A stretch of DNA of 64,000 bases, taken from contig PWKY01000033.1 in the NCBI GenBank assembly GCA_003560595.1, forward strand, positions 1 through 64,000, in the 5' to 3' direction. Under the pieces are notes generated by a model, which was given only the letters and a program-made list of their open reading frames with translations, had not been told where the DNA came from and searched no databases. This document shows positions 1 through 8,138 of the stretch, piece by piece. The translations under genes were made by a program, and so were the position numbers. Numbering within the stretch: the stretch's first letter is position 1; each line of letters opens with the position of its first letter. Source of the stretch: Thermoplasmata archaeon. GTDB lineage: Archaea; Thermoplasmatota; Thermoplasmata; Halarchaeoplasmatales; Halarchaeoplasmataceae.

Positions 1-423
1 GAGGGGATATATGTTCCGCTCTATATATGCTTTGCGTTTATATTATTTGCATGACGATACAAAGGTGCAAGATATACCCTCAGTGTTTTCTCGATCCATC
101 GATGGTTGAGAGAGAAAAAAATCGATGTATTTTGTACTAACACTCTACTAACACTTTAAAGAGTGATCATCTTCAACAGGTGAGCTCAGTGTGAATTGTA
201 GTAAATAGTTTAGTGATATCTCATGGATGAAGCATCCTCGCATACAGCAGAGCCATGGGGTTCTCTACCTCTGAACAGTATAGATATGTTGTATTCCCTC
301 TCTTCCCCCAAGCTGTTAGCCGAGTGAGGGGAGAAGTCGATCCTGCTGCACCTGACAAGCTCTTTGAATGGATAATTAGATATATACATTCTGAGATGAG
401 ACGGTAACAAAGGTGTATGAAAC
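1..423. other. Left-edge region with no identifiable gene
   Basis: I see no supported gene here. Frame 1 on the plus strand reads a short hydrophobic stretch to a TGA at 52-54, which could be the tail of a membrane protein that begins outside the window, but it is too short to call. A TATA-like stretch at about 378-387 and an AGGTG element at 413-417 fit the promoter and ribosome binding site of the next gene. The one long reading frame here, on the minus strand, runs antisense into that gene and looks like a shadow. Confidence 0.5.
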
Positions 424-669
424 ATGGAAGATGTTGAAGAACTTAGGGAAGTCATGGAGACGATGAAACAAACGGTTCCTTCGTTGATATCGGGGATCGT
501 TAAAGCGGTATATGATGCCGAGAACACCGAAAAGCTAGCCGAGAGTACCGCTAACTTTTATAAAGAACTGATTAAAGCGGGCGTGGATAAAGAACAGGCA
601 TTCAAGCTCACACGGGAGTTCATGAAAGGAAGAAATGTAAGTAGTCTTGTACAGGATATCATCAGATAA
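424..669 (+). CDS. Small helical protein, unknown function
   Basis: This encodes 81 residues with a charged, heptad-like composition predicted to be all helical. It has no cysteines, membrane segment or motif I recognise. A TATA-like box near 380 and AGGTG eight bases before the ATG support it as a real gene. Its TAA stop lies 13 nt before the GTG start of the aldo/keto reductase, so the two are probably co-transcribed. A small helical partner or regulator of the reductase is possible, but nothing in the sequence proves it. Confidence 0.65.
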   Translation: MEDVEELREVMETMKQTVPSLISGIVKAVYDAENTEKLAESTANFYKELIKAGVDKEQAFKLTREFMKGRNVSSLVQDIIR

Positions 670-682
670 GGGTGATGATCCT

Positions 683-1828
683 GTGAAATACAATAAGATC
701 GATGGGACGGAAGTATCAGCGGTAGGCTTCGGCTGCTATGGACTGAGCGGAGCCTACGGATCTGTTGATGAACTAGAGTACGAGAAGGTGATCAAAAGAG
801 CGTTTGAATTAGGTGTGACGCTCTTCGATACCGCAGATACCTATGGTGAAAAAGCCGAGCAGATACTGGGCAGAACGTTGAATCATGTGCGTGACGACGT
901 GTTCATCTCAACTAAAGTGGGGATAACCCAAGGAAACAAGCCTGATCTTTCATACGATTCGGTGATCGATGCATGTAAAAACAGTCTGGATAGACTGCAA
1001 ACCGATTACCTTGACATGTACCTGGTTCACTTCGACGACCCGGATACCCCAGTAGAAGAGACGGTCGAGGCCATGGAGCATCTCTTGGAACGGGGTATGA
1101 TATATAGGTACGGAGTCAGTCACCTCCCCTACAGCCGGGTTGAAGAGTATATTGAGATCGGTGACCCATCCGCACTGATGTTCGAGTATAGCGCCGTCGC
1201 CATGGACGCCGAGAAAAGTTTGTTCCCATTATGTAAAAATAATGATCTAGGTGCCCTTGCCTTCAGCGTTACCGGCAGAGGAATACTCACCGGTAAGATA
1301 ACCAAGGATATGGAATTCGAAAAAGGTGATATCAGGAGGAACGACCCTCTCTTCAAACATGCACGTTTTTCTTCGGCTATGAGACGGAAAAACAAATTAG
1401 AAGAGATGGGAAAGCCTTATGGAAAAACACCCGCCCAGATGGCCATCGCCTGGGTACTATCTCATCCTGAGATAAGCTGCGCCTTGACCGGCCCATCTTC
1501 CCTAAAGCATTTAGAAGAGAACGTGGATGCGGCGGATTTCAAGATACCTCCCGAGGATCTGCAAGAATTGGACCTCTTTTTTGAAAACGAGAACATACGT
1601 TTGATAAAAGATGAAAGAGAATTGATCAGGTCTTTACTTGAAAGACCACTGGATAAGGATACCGGATTCGGCGATATGATATATGTCATCGAAACCGCCA
1701 TACTCCAGGATATGGCAGACGAATCGGACCTTATGCCACTATTCATGGAGTTGTGGTCTATGAAGGATGAGCCCGACCGTTACATCATAGAAGACGTCCA
1801 AAGGGTGTTGAAGGATAAATTGTTTTAG
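683..1828 (+). CDS. Aldo/keto reductase with C-terminal extension
   Basis: This is an NAD(P)H-dependent oxidoreductase of the aldo/keto reductase family, cytosolic, substrate unknown. Counting from the GTG at 683, the usual catalytic tetrad is visible as D49, Y54, K78 and H116, in the contexts FDTADTYG, STKVG and YLVHFDD. I prefer this GTG because GGTGAT lies six bases upstream. An ATG at 647 is in frame but overlaps the previous gene by 23 nt. The barrel ends near residue 305, and about 75 further helical, acidic residues follow that the family normally lacks. The stop is TAG. It converges with the cupin gene and overlaps it by 4 nt. Confidence 0.85.
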   Translation: MKYNKIDGTEVSAVGFGCYGLSGAYGSVDELEYEKVIKRAFELGVTLFDTADTYGEKAEQILGRTLNHVRDDVFISTKVGITQGNKPDLSYDSVIDACKNSLDRLQTDYLDMYLVHFDDPDTPVEETVEAMEHLLERGMIYRYGVSHLPYSRVEEYIEIGDPSALMFEYSAVAMDAEKSLFPLCKNNDLGALAFSVTGRGILTGKITKDMEFEKGDIRRNDPLFKHARFSSAMRRKNKLEEMGKPYGKTPAQMAIAWVLSHPEISCALTGPSSLKHLEENVDAADFKIPPEDLQELDLFFENENIRLIKDERELIRSLLERPLDKDTGFGDMIYVIETAILQDMADESDLMPLFMELWSMKDEPDRYIIEDVQRVLKDKLF

Positions 1829-2514
1829 GCTCCTTCACCCCAAGCCAACCATATCAATTCTATCATCTCGTCCTCTGAAGGGCTGAGTTTATGTACCGTG
1901 TTTGGAGGTACGTAGACCGCATCGCCGGAAGAGACTCTTAACTCTTTTTCATCTATTTCGGCTACCCCCTTTCCACCGATCACTATGAAGCTCTGGTGCA
2001 TAGGATCTTTGGCCCCATCTTCGTTCAATACCTCTCCCGGTTTTACACAGTAATAGGAAGAGCGGAGGCCGGGGTGGTAGAAAAGAGCGGCTGCATTACC
2101 ACCGTGAATCTTTCTTGTATGATCAGGTCCAAATTTGATGCGTGTCGGGTACTCCGGGCTGAAAAAGTGGGTCATGAAAAAGTATCCCATCTGCATCGCT
2201 TCTAATGGAGGTTTATCCTTTGGCAGGGTGAAGTTTATCGGTGCGGATTCCTGTATATGAGCCCTACCTGCGGCGGTTAACCCGCTCCATTCTGCTTCAT
2301 ATGTTTTACGCAGGGTATCACTGCTCATAGATAGAGTCCATTCCGCATCCTCCATCTCTCCTGCGCCGTATTTTAGTTCGCCGTCCTTGGCTACTACGTG
2401 CCACACAAATTCATCCACCTTGAGGTTTACACTGATCTCGTAATCCTCTGGTAACTTTTTCTCAAATGCCTTTGACATCTCTAAGAGCATCCCTTCTATG
2501 TTTTCTTTGAACAT
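1825..2514 (-). CDS. SCP2-like domain fused to a cupin domain
   Basis: The protein has 229 residues in two parts. Residues 1 to about 105 resemble a sterol-carrier-protein-2 type lipid-binding fold, with a 'DAEWTLSMSSDTL' stretch typical of that family. Residues about 140-225 form a cupin barrel, with 'SFIVIGGKG' and 'GDAVYVPPNTVHKL' as the two cupin motifs. H183 of the second motif is a likely metal ligand, but the first motif lacks the usual HxH. The substrate is unknown. A sensor or carrier of a small hydrophobic ligand is an inference from the domain pairing. It stands alone on the minus strand and converges with the reductase. Confidence 0.65.
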   Translation of the reverse strand: MFKENIEGMLLEMSKAFEKKLPEDYEISVNLKVDEFVWHVVAKDGELKYGAGEMEDAEWTLSMSSDTLRKTYEAEWSGLTAAGRAHIQESAPINFTLPKDKPPLEAMQMGYFFMTHFFSPEYPTRIKFGPDHTRKIHGGNAAALFYHPGLRSSYYCVKPGEVLNEDGAKDPMHQSFIVIGGKGVAEIDEKELRVSSGDAVYVPPNTVHKLSPSEDEMIELIWLAWGEGA

Positions 2515-2541
2515 GGTTTACACTAATGTAACTAACACAAA

Positions 2542-3159
2542 TTAAACTATTTGTTCTAGATCCTCCAAAGAACGGATCTTTTCCTTCATCTTAGTATGCT
2601 TTTCAAGGGCTTTTTCCACAAAGCACCTAAGTCTTTTTTTGACATCGTCATTTTCAGCCAACCGTCCGGATATAGAACTTTGTGAGTAATTATGGCTTTG
2701 TAGTAGGATCAAATCTTCATGATCTTTTAAGTCTGCCGAGATCAATTCTACCGATTCCTTACCTCCGGCCTCTTCATTTCCTATGATTATGAAGTACTTG
2801 CTAACCCTTTCGTATCGATCATAAAACTCCGGGTCGTAAAATACACTCTGCGAACGTTCTCTTAATGTGAAGTAGTTAGAACAAGGTGCACCACTGTATA
2901 CAGGTATGTCCATGAAGATCATATCGTGGTCAACTATCTCCCGGTATATCTCTTCAACATCATCATCTACAGGGCACTTATCTTCAGGATCGAAACATTG
3001 GTAATCACAGCCAAAGCAGGATCGGATATCGTGATCTAAGATATCGATCAAATTGACTTCGACTCCCTCTTCCTCAAGGATGTCTCCAACGATTTTTAAA
3101 GTACCTAAACAGTTACCGGACCCATTTCTACCACTGAAAGATATCAATAACGCCTTCAT
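2542..3159 (-). CDS. NADPH-dependent FMN reductase / iron-sulfur flavoprotein family
   Basis: This 205-residue flavodoxin-like protein carries an N-terminal flavin phosphate-binding segment, 'SFSGRNGSGN', after the first strand. A cysteine cluster follows, 'SCFGCDYQCF' and 'DKCPVDDD', which in the iron-sulfur flavoprotein family binds a [4Fe-4S] cluster or a metal. The cytosolic role is probably electron transfer or quinone/FMN reduction. I chose the ATG at 3159 because AAGGTG lies about eight bases upstream. The GTG at 3168 sits directly on that element. It may share a unit with the cupin gene 28 nt downstream. Confidence 0.75.
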   Translation of the reverse strand: MKALLISFSGRNGSGNCLGTLKIVGDILEEEGVEVNLIDILDHDIRSCFGCDYQCFDPEDKCPVDDDVEEIYREIVDHDMIFMDIPVYSGAPCSNYFTLRERSQSVFYDPEFYDRYERVSKYFIIIGNEEAGGKESVELISADLKDHEDLILLQSHNYSQSSISGRLAENDDVKKRLRCFVEKALEKHTKMKEKIRSLEDLEQIV

Positions 3160-3329
3160 GATCGCCACACCTTAGTGAAATTATTACAACGCATGTACAT
3201 ACCATCAACCATATATTCAATAAGTTTTTTCCCAATTAGAACCTATTGGGACTTAGCATCGACTATGGTATTTAAAAAAGCATAAATACCCAGGTAGCGA
3301 TCGTATAGGAACTAACGGGGAACATACAT

Positions 3330-4094
3330 ATGAAAGATACTGAAAAAGGACTCAAGTCACTGACCATGGCATTCACCTTGGGCACCGTAAGTATGCTTGG
3401 TTTATTTTTCCTGGGTTTTGAACATCACATGAAAGAAGACTTGATAGAGGTCAGTAGTTTAGTTACAAGTTTTGCTGGATTGGGCATCATACTGATATTT
3501 TTCTTCATCTTATACCTAACCTTGGGATCTAACAAATTAAGAAAGGATGCAGATGATCACGGTATAGAACATGTAGATAACATCGATAAATCAAGTTGGT
3601 TCATGAGCGGAGGTATCATCTCCCTCTTAGTTTTCATAGTGATGCTTTTTCTATTCGCTTCTAAACCAGCTCTTGGAACAACACCTAGTCCTGATTTAGT
3701 ACGTGAAACGAGAAATATACTTTTAATCCTGCAGATATCTTCCATGATGTCCACTGTCTTGATATCTCTTACAGCAGTATTTCTTGTGATCCAGATAACG
3801 TCAGAGAAGATCAAAAGGTTCCTATGGGTATCCGCAGGAGCTAATATCGTATCATCGTTTGTCGGTTTCTTCATATTTCTATATCTCTTTTTAGAAGACG
3901 AGTTAGTGGTGACCGCCCCTAGGTTGGAAACGTCACATTACCTAACACAGGGTCTTTCTTTTGTCGGTTATTCGATGTTTGCAGTACTTTTATTGAAAAT
4001 ATACCTTGATCATCGAAGGATGAATCGTGAAAAAGATGAGAAGGACCTTGAAGAGATCGAAATCTTTGAAGAGGTATTTGAAGACGAAAATTAG
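3330..4094 (+). CDS. Six-helix membrane protein, unknown function
   Basis: The 254-residue product shows about six hydrophobic segments, near residues 11-30, 41-66, 89-112, 128-155, 163-187 and 205-228, and a strongly acidic cytoplasmic tail. No transporter signature, signal peptide or cofactor motif is visible, so I do not assign a function. An AT-rich promoter, 'TTTAAAAAAGC', lies at about 3271-3281. The gene is monocistronic, with a 235-nt gap before psmB. Confidence 0.7.
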   Translation: MKDTEKGLKSLTMAFTLGTVSMLGLFFLGFEHHMKEDLIEVSSLVTSFAGLGIILIFFFILYLTLGSNKLRKDADDHGIEHVDNIDKSSWFMSGGIISLLVFIVMLFLFASKPALGTTPSPDLVRETRNILLILQISSMMSTVLISLTAVFLVIQITSEKIKRFLWVSAGANIVSSFVGFFIFLYLFLEDELVVTAPRLETSHYLTQGLSFVGYSMFAVLLLKIYLDHRRMNREKDEKDLEEIEIFEEVFEDEN

Positions 4095-4328
4095 TTGTGA
4101 TGGAATCATCATACCCTAAGCTTTCACGTGAACTATTGAAAATACTTGCTTAGTTACCGAGTCGGGCACCGCTGTGATCTAAAAACGCTGTTAACCGATG
4201 GAAAAACATATATATGTGAGAGCTTCTTCTACCGTTTGAAGAGATTTTAGGGGGTTTGTAAACATCTTGATTCCCGATGAATACCTACTAAAATCGTATA
4301 TAATCCAAATGGGACAGAGTGTGAAACC

Positions 4329-4979
4329 ATGGAAACAGAAGGAAAAAAAGGAACTACGACCATAGGATTGGTTTGTGATGGTGGAGTCGTTTTAGCCACC
4401 GAGAAGAGAGCAACGATGGGGAACTTTATAGCCCACAAAGATACGCAGAAGTTGTTCCAAGTAGGAAACAACCTGGGCATGACGATCGCCGGGTTAGTGG
4501 CAGATGGACAGATGTTGGCACGCTACATGAGTGCTGAGATCGAGCTTTACCAGTTGAAAAGAGATAAGGATATGACTGTAAAAGCTGCAGCAACGCTTCT
4601 TTCCAACATACTCGCAGGACGTAGGATGATGCCCTATTTCGTAGGACTTATCCTAGGTGGTGTGGATTCTAAGGGGGGATGTGTTTACTCTATGGATATG
4701 GCTGGTGGCGCTATAGACGACGATTATGTATCTGTCGGTTCAGGATCTCCCTTCGTTTACGGAGTTCTCGAAGATCATTACAAAAAGGGTATGAAACTTG
4801 AAGAAGGTATAGATCTAGCCGTTCTCGGCCTGATGGTATCCAGTAGTAGAGATTCAGCGTCAGGAGATGGGATAAGGGTGGCTACGATAACCGAAGACGG
4901 TTTTCAAGAACTCGATGAAAAAAATATCGAGAAGCGGATGTCTAAGATCAAAAAGGAAAAAGGTCTAAGATATCCGTGA
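4329..4979 (+). CDS. psmB: Proteasome subunit beta
   Basis: This is the catalytic beta subunit of the archaeal 20S proteasome. An eight-residue propeptide ending in Gly precedes the N-terminal nucleophile threonine of TTTIG, at residue 9. Numbering from that Thr, E17 and K33 are present, as the family requires. The length of 216 is normal. A TATA box, 'GTATATAATC', sits about 25-30 nt upstream of the ATG. The alpha subunit and the PAN ATPase are not in this window. The next gene is an RNA 3'-end nuclease with its own promoter. Confidence 0.95.
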   Translation: METEGKKGTTTIGLVCDGGVVLATEKRATMGNFIAHKDTQKLFQVGNNLGMTIAGLVADGQMLARYMSAEIELYQLKRDKDMTVKAAATLLSNILAGRRMMPYFVGLILGGVDSKGGCVYSMDMAGGAIDDDYVSVGSGSPFVYGVLEDHYKKGMKLEEGIDLAVLGLMVSSSRDSASGDGIRVATITEDGFQELDEKNIEKRMSKIKKEKGLRYP

Positions 4980-4990
4980 TTAAAACCCCT

Positions 4991-5000
4991 TATTTATAAT
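4991..5000 (+). promoter_or_regulatory. TATA box of aCPSF1 gene
   Basis: TATTTATAAT lies about 21-30 nt before the ATG at 5021. This spacing places transcription start within a few bases of that ATG and indicates a leaderless mRNA. It argues against the GTG at 5012 as the start. Confidence 0.55.
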
Positions 5001-5020
5001 TAAGTTAAAAAGTGAATTCT

Positions 5021-6934
5021 ATGAGTGTTGAAGACGTTTTAAATGATGCTAGGAAGGCGGTAAACGAGGTTATTTCTACCTCAGTTCAGATAACGGAGAT
5101 CGAGTTCGAAGGTTCAACTATAGTTATTTACACAAAGGACCTGGAAGAGTTCACCAAGGATAATGAAGTGGTAAGAAAACTCGCTGAACGATTAAAGAGA
5201 AGAATTTCCATCCGACCGGATCCTTCGCTTTTAGACTCCAAAGGGGAGGCTGAAGAAAAAATTATGGAGATCATCCCAACGGAAGCGGAGGTCACCGATC
5301 TGTACTTCAAAGAGGATACCGGTGAAGTGACCATCGAAGCTAAAGCTCCTGGGATAGCAATCGGTAAAAAAGGAACAATACTTAACGAGATAAAAAGAGA
5401 AACCGGTTGGTCGCCTGAAGTTGTTAGAACTCCACCGATACCTTCGAAAACCGTTAAAGACATACGCAGTTATCTGAGGTCGGTCAGGGGAGATCGAAAG
5501 GAATTCCTTAAAAGACTAGGGAGAAAGATCAACAGGGACAAAAGGACCGGTGAAACCTTCGCAAGGATAACCGCTTTAGGAGGATATCGAGAAGTAGGTC
5601 GTTCCTGTCATCTGCTGCATACACGGGACAGTAAAATATTGATAGATTGTGGTGCCGACGTTTCTTCCGACGATAGCGGAACACCTTACCTCATCGCTCC
5701 GGAATTGATGCCTTTGGACAGCATAGATGCGATAGTATTAACACATGCTCATCTAGATCACAGTGGTATAATACCCGCTCTTTTCAAATACGGGTACGAC
5801 GGCCCTGTTTATTGCACCGCACCGACCAGAGATATGGCGGCGCTTCTACAACTCGATTACATCAAAGTAGCAGTCAGTGACGCCAGGGACGCACCTTTCA
5901 AATCCAGTCATATCCGAGAAGCTGTAAAGCACACCATCACATTGGAATATGGTGAGACCACGGACATAGCTCCGGATATAAGGCTAACCATGCACAACGC
6001 AGGACACATAATCGGTTCAGCCGTGGCACACATGCATATTGGCGAAGGGGATTACAACGTCGTTTTTACCGGTGATCTAAAGTACGATAAAACGTGGCTC
6101 TTCAACCAAGCGGTGAACAAGTTCCCTAGGGCAGAAACCGTGGTCATGGAATCGACTTATGGAGGATACCACGACCTGCAGCCTAGTAGGTTGGATGCTG
6201 CTGAACAGTTGAAAGATATATTGATCCAACATATTGAAAGGGCTGAAGGAAAGGTACTGATACCCGTATTTGCAGTCGGTAGATCTCAAGAAGTGATGCT
6301 TGTTATAGAAGAAGCCATGCGGAAGGGAGATGTACCAGAGGCACCGGTCTATCTTGACGGTATGATCTGGGAGGCAACCGCCATACACACAGCTTATCCT
6401 GAGTTTTTAAACAACAAACTAAAGAAGAAGATTTTTCAGGACGACGAAAACCCATTCATGTCCTCGATATTTAAGCAGGTTGACAGCATAGATATGCGAA
6501 AGCAGATCTGCGATAGTTCGGAACCATCAGTAGTTCTAGCTACCGCAGGTATGATGAACGGTGGACCTATTCTAGAGTACTTCAAATCGTGGGGAGATGA
6601 TCCTGAATCAGGGATAGTGTTCGTTGGATACCAAGCAAGCGGTACCATCGGAGACCGCATACAGAAAGGTTACGACCACGTAACATTGACTGAAAACGGT
6701 AATCCCATAGATATCCGTGTAAAGCTAAGGGTACATACCTGTGAAGGTTTCTCCGGACACAGCGATAGGATACAGCTGCTTCACTATATCAGCGGTATGA
6801 GACCTTCTCCGGAAAGAGTCATAGTTTCCCACGGTGAAGAAGGTAAATGTACCAACTTGGCCAGCACTATATACAAAAAATATGGTATGGAAACTAGAAC
6901 CCCTAAGAACCTTGAAACTGTAAGGTTATATTAA
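5021..6934 (+). CDS. aCPSF1, KH-domain beta-CASP ribonuclease
   Basis: This is the archaeal homologue of CPSF73, an endo/exoribonuclease that in studied archaea trims mRNA 3' ends during transcription termination. Two KH-like domains fill the first 160 residues, with a GxxG loop 'IGKKGT' near 117. A metallo-beta-lactamase core follows with HAHLDH near 245, then the beta-CASP region and a C-terminal 'HSDRIQLL' motif. The 637-residue length fits the family. I chose the ATG at 5021 because the TATA box at 4991 makes it leaderless. The in-frame GTG at 5012 would add only three residues. Confidence 0.93.
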   Translation: MSVEDVLNDARKAVNEVISTSVQITEIEFEGSTIVIYTKDLEEFTKDNEVVRKLAERLKRRISIRPDPSLLDSKGEAEEKIMEIIPTEAEVTDLYFKEDTGEVTIEAKAPGIAIGKKGTILNEIKRETGWSPEVVRTPPIPSKTVKDIRSYLRSVRGDRKEFLKRLGRKINRDKRTGETFARITALGGYREVGRSCHLLHTRDSKILIDCGADVSSDDSGTPYLIAPELMPLDSIDAIVLTHAHLDHSGIIPALFKYGYDGPVYCTAPTRDMAALLQLDYIKVAVSDARDAPFKSSHIREAVKHTITLEYGETTDIAPDIRLTMHNAGHIIGSAVAHMHIGEGDYNVVFTGDLKYDKTWLFNQAVNKFPRAETVVMESTYGGYHDLQPSRLDAAEQLKDILIQHIERAEGKVLIPVFAVGRSQEVMLVIEEAMRKGDVPEAPVYLDGMIWEATAIHTAYPEFLNNKLKKKIFQDDENPFMSSIFKQVDSIDMRKQICDSSEPSVVLATAGMMNGGPILEYFKSWGDDPESGIVFVGYQASGTIGDRIQKGYDHVTLTENGNPIDIRVKLRVHTCEGFSGHSDRIQLLHYISGMRPSPERVIVSHGEEGKCTNLASTIYKKYGMETRTPKNLETVRLY

Positions 6935-6940
6935 AAAAGA

Positions 6941-7549
6941 TTAAAGGGTTTGTTCGAAGTCGTCCACGCTGTGTTCGAAGTCTTCTCTTTTTTCGATCTT
7001 ACCTCGATTGAGCTGTACTTCACGTGCCAGCAACCAGAACACCAGCGCCAATGCCTTTCTACCTTTGTTGTTCGTAGGTAGAGCTATATCGACGTTCTCC
7101 AAAGTGTTGTTAGTATCTACCAACCCGATTATCGGTATCCCGATATTGACAGCTTCTCTAAGAGCCTGTCTATCTGCGGTGGGATCTACTGTGATGATCA
7201 CTTCAGGCTCGATAAAGCCAGAAATGGAGGGGTTCGTTAATATACCAGGCACAAAACGTCCGGCTATGCACATGGTACCAACGATATCTGAAAATTTTTC
7301 TATCGGTTTCTTACCATACTGCCTAGCGGATACCAATAAAATCCGTTCTGGAGGGAATCTTGCGAGGAATTTACCTATAGTGATTATACGATCATTGCTT
7401 TTTGTAACGTCCAGTACGTAGAGTCCATCATTCCTCACCTTAAAGATGAACGGTTTCATAGAAGCACTTTTCTGTTGAGTACCTATATGAACTCCAGATG
7501 TTAAGTATGTATCTTCGGGAACCAGCATATTTTCCTTAGTTTCTTCCAT
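6941..7549 (-). CDS. rpsB: Small ribosomal subunit protein S2
   Basis: This 202-residue protein is the archaeal/eukaryotic SA-type S2, a structural component near the head-platform junction of the 30S subunit. Family stretches such as '[11 protein letters not shown]' and '[19 protein letters not shown]' are clear. It starts only 2 nt after the stop of rpoK, so the two form a transcription unit led by rpoK. It converges with aCPSF1, leaving 6 nt between stop codons. Confidence 0.96.
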   Translation of the reverse strand: MEETKENMLVPEDTYLTSGVHIGTQQKSASMKPFIFKVRNDGLYVLDVTKSNDRIITIGKFLARFPPERILLVSARQYGKKPIEKFSDIVGTMCIAGRFVPGILTNPSISGFIEPEVIITVDPTADRQALREAVNIGIPIIGLVDTNNTLENVDIALPTNNKGRKALALVFWLLAREVQLNRGKIEKREDFEHSVDDFEQTL

Positions 7550-7551
7550 CG

Positions 7552-7731
7552 TTATTCCTCTCTGATAACTGATATAGGTATCACACCTAAGTCGTATTCA
7601 CTCATGGCTATGTCCACCGGGTCCATGAACTTTTTTGATAGTTCTATCAAAGGTGGAGCTCCCATGGATATCTGTAGCGAACGGGCACCGATGACCCTAG
7701 CCTTTTCGAATCGGGTGTGTTTCCTAGTCAT
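7552..7731 (-). CDS. rpoK: RNA polymerase subunit K (omega/RPB6 homologue)
   Basis: This 59-residue gene is easily missed because the same frame stays open upstream. The product begins at the ATG at 7731 and carries the RPB6/omega core '[17 protein letters not shown]' followed by 'MGAPPLIE', which helps assemble the RNA polymerase clamp. The length matches archaeal RpoK, about 57 residues. A minus-strand TATA box, 'TTTATAAA', lies about 35-42 nt upstream. It leads the rpoK-rpsB unit and is divergent from the MTH1187-family gene. Confidence 0.93.
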   Translation of the reverse strand: MTRKHTRFEKARVIGARSLQISMGAPPLIELSKKFMDPVDIAMSEYDLGVIPISVIREE

Positions 7732-7764
7732 GTTCTCTAATCTCTCCCACCAAACAGCACTCCT

Positions 7765-7775
7765 TTTATAAATCT
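7765..7775 (-). promoter_or_regulatory. TATA box of rpoK-rpsB
   Basis: Read on the minus strand, 'GATTTATAAAAGG' lies about 35-45 nt upstream of the rpoK ATG. It shares a short intergenic space with the promoter of the divergent plus-strand gene, whose AT-rich element 'GATATAAAATTG' is at about 7817-7828. Confidence 0.5.
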
Positions 7776-7831
7776 TTTGCACAACCCGGCTTCCAAAAGT
7801 CTTAAACCGTTGGTATGATATAAAATTGATC

Positions 7832-8137
7832 ATGCTAGCGGAATTCACGATAGTTCCTTTAGATAAAGGTGAAAGTCTAAGCGAGTACGTGTCTAAAGTG
7901 CTCGACTTGGTGGATGAAAGTGGTTTGGAATACCGGCTTACCCCCATGGGTACGGTTGTAGAAGGTGATTGGGATGATGTTATCGGCCTCATTAAAAAAT
8001 GCCATATGCACATGAGGAAGCATTCTGATCGAGTATCCACCAGTATCAAGATAGACGACAGGAAGGGAGCAGTGGGCAGGTTGGACGGAAAGATAAAGTC
8101 TGTGGAATCCAAGCTTGGTAAGACTTTAAAGAAATAG
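7832..8137 (+). CDS. MTH1187 / YkoF-like thiamine-binding family protein
   Basis: The 101-residue product is a single ferredoxin-like fold of the MTH1187 (DUF77) family. Members form oligomers and some bind thiamine or its precursors. The pattern 'LAEFTIVPLDKGESLSEYV' then 'LTPMGTVVEGDWDDV' is diagnostic. I use the ATG at 7832. The reading frame also allows a TTG two codons earlier. No thiamine synthesis gene is nearby, so the ligand is a family inference only. Confidence 0.85.
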   Translation: MLAEFTIVPLDKGESLSEYVSKVLDLVDESGLEYRLTPMGTVVEGDWDDVIGLIKKCHMHMRKHSDRVSTSIKIDDRKGAVGRLDGKIKSVESKLGKTLKK

Positions 8138-8138
8138 T

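Noticed and set aside
210-527. Minus-strand frame at the left edge
   Set aside because: It is antisense to the first gene, has a low-quality composition (serine-rich) and no family match.
4095-4328. C/D box or other small RNA in the gap before psmB
   Set aside because: GATGA-like stretches occur but no paired C and D boxes or guide structure could be supported.
7732-8112. Minus-strand open frame of 186 residues running into rpoK
   Set aside because: Only the last 59 residues are rpoK. The rest is antisense to the MTH1187-family gene, has no family features and lies upstream of a clear TATA box for the short gene.
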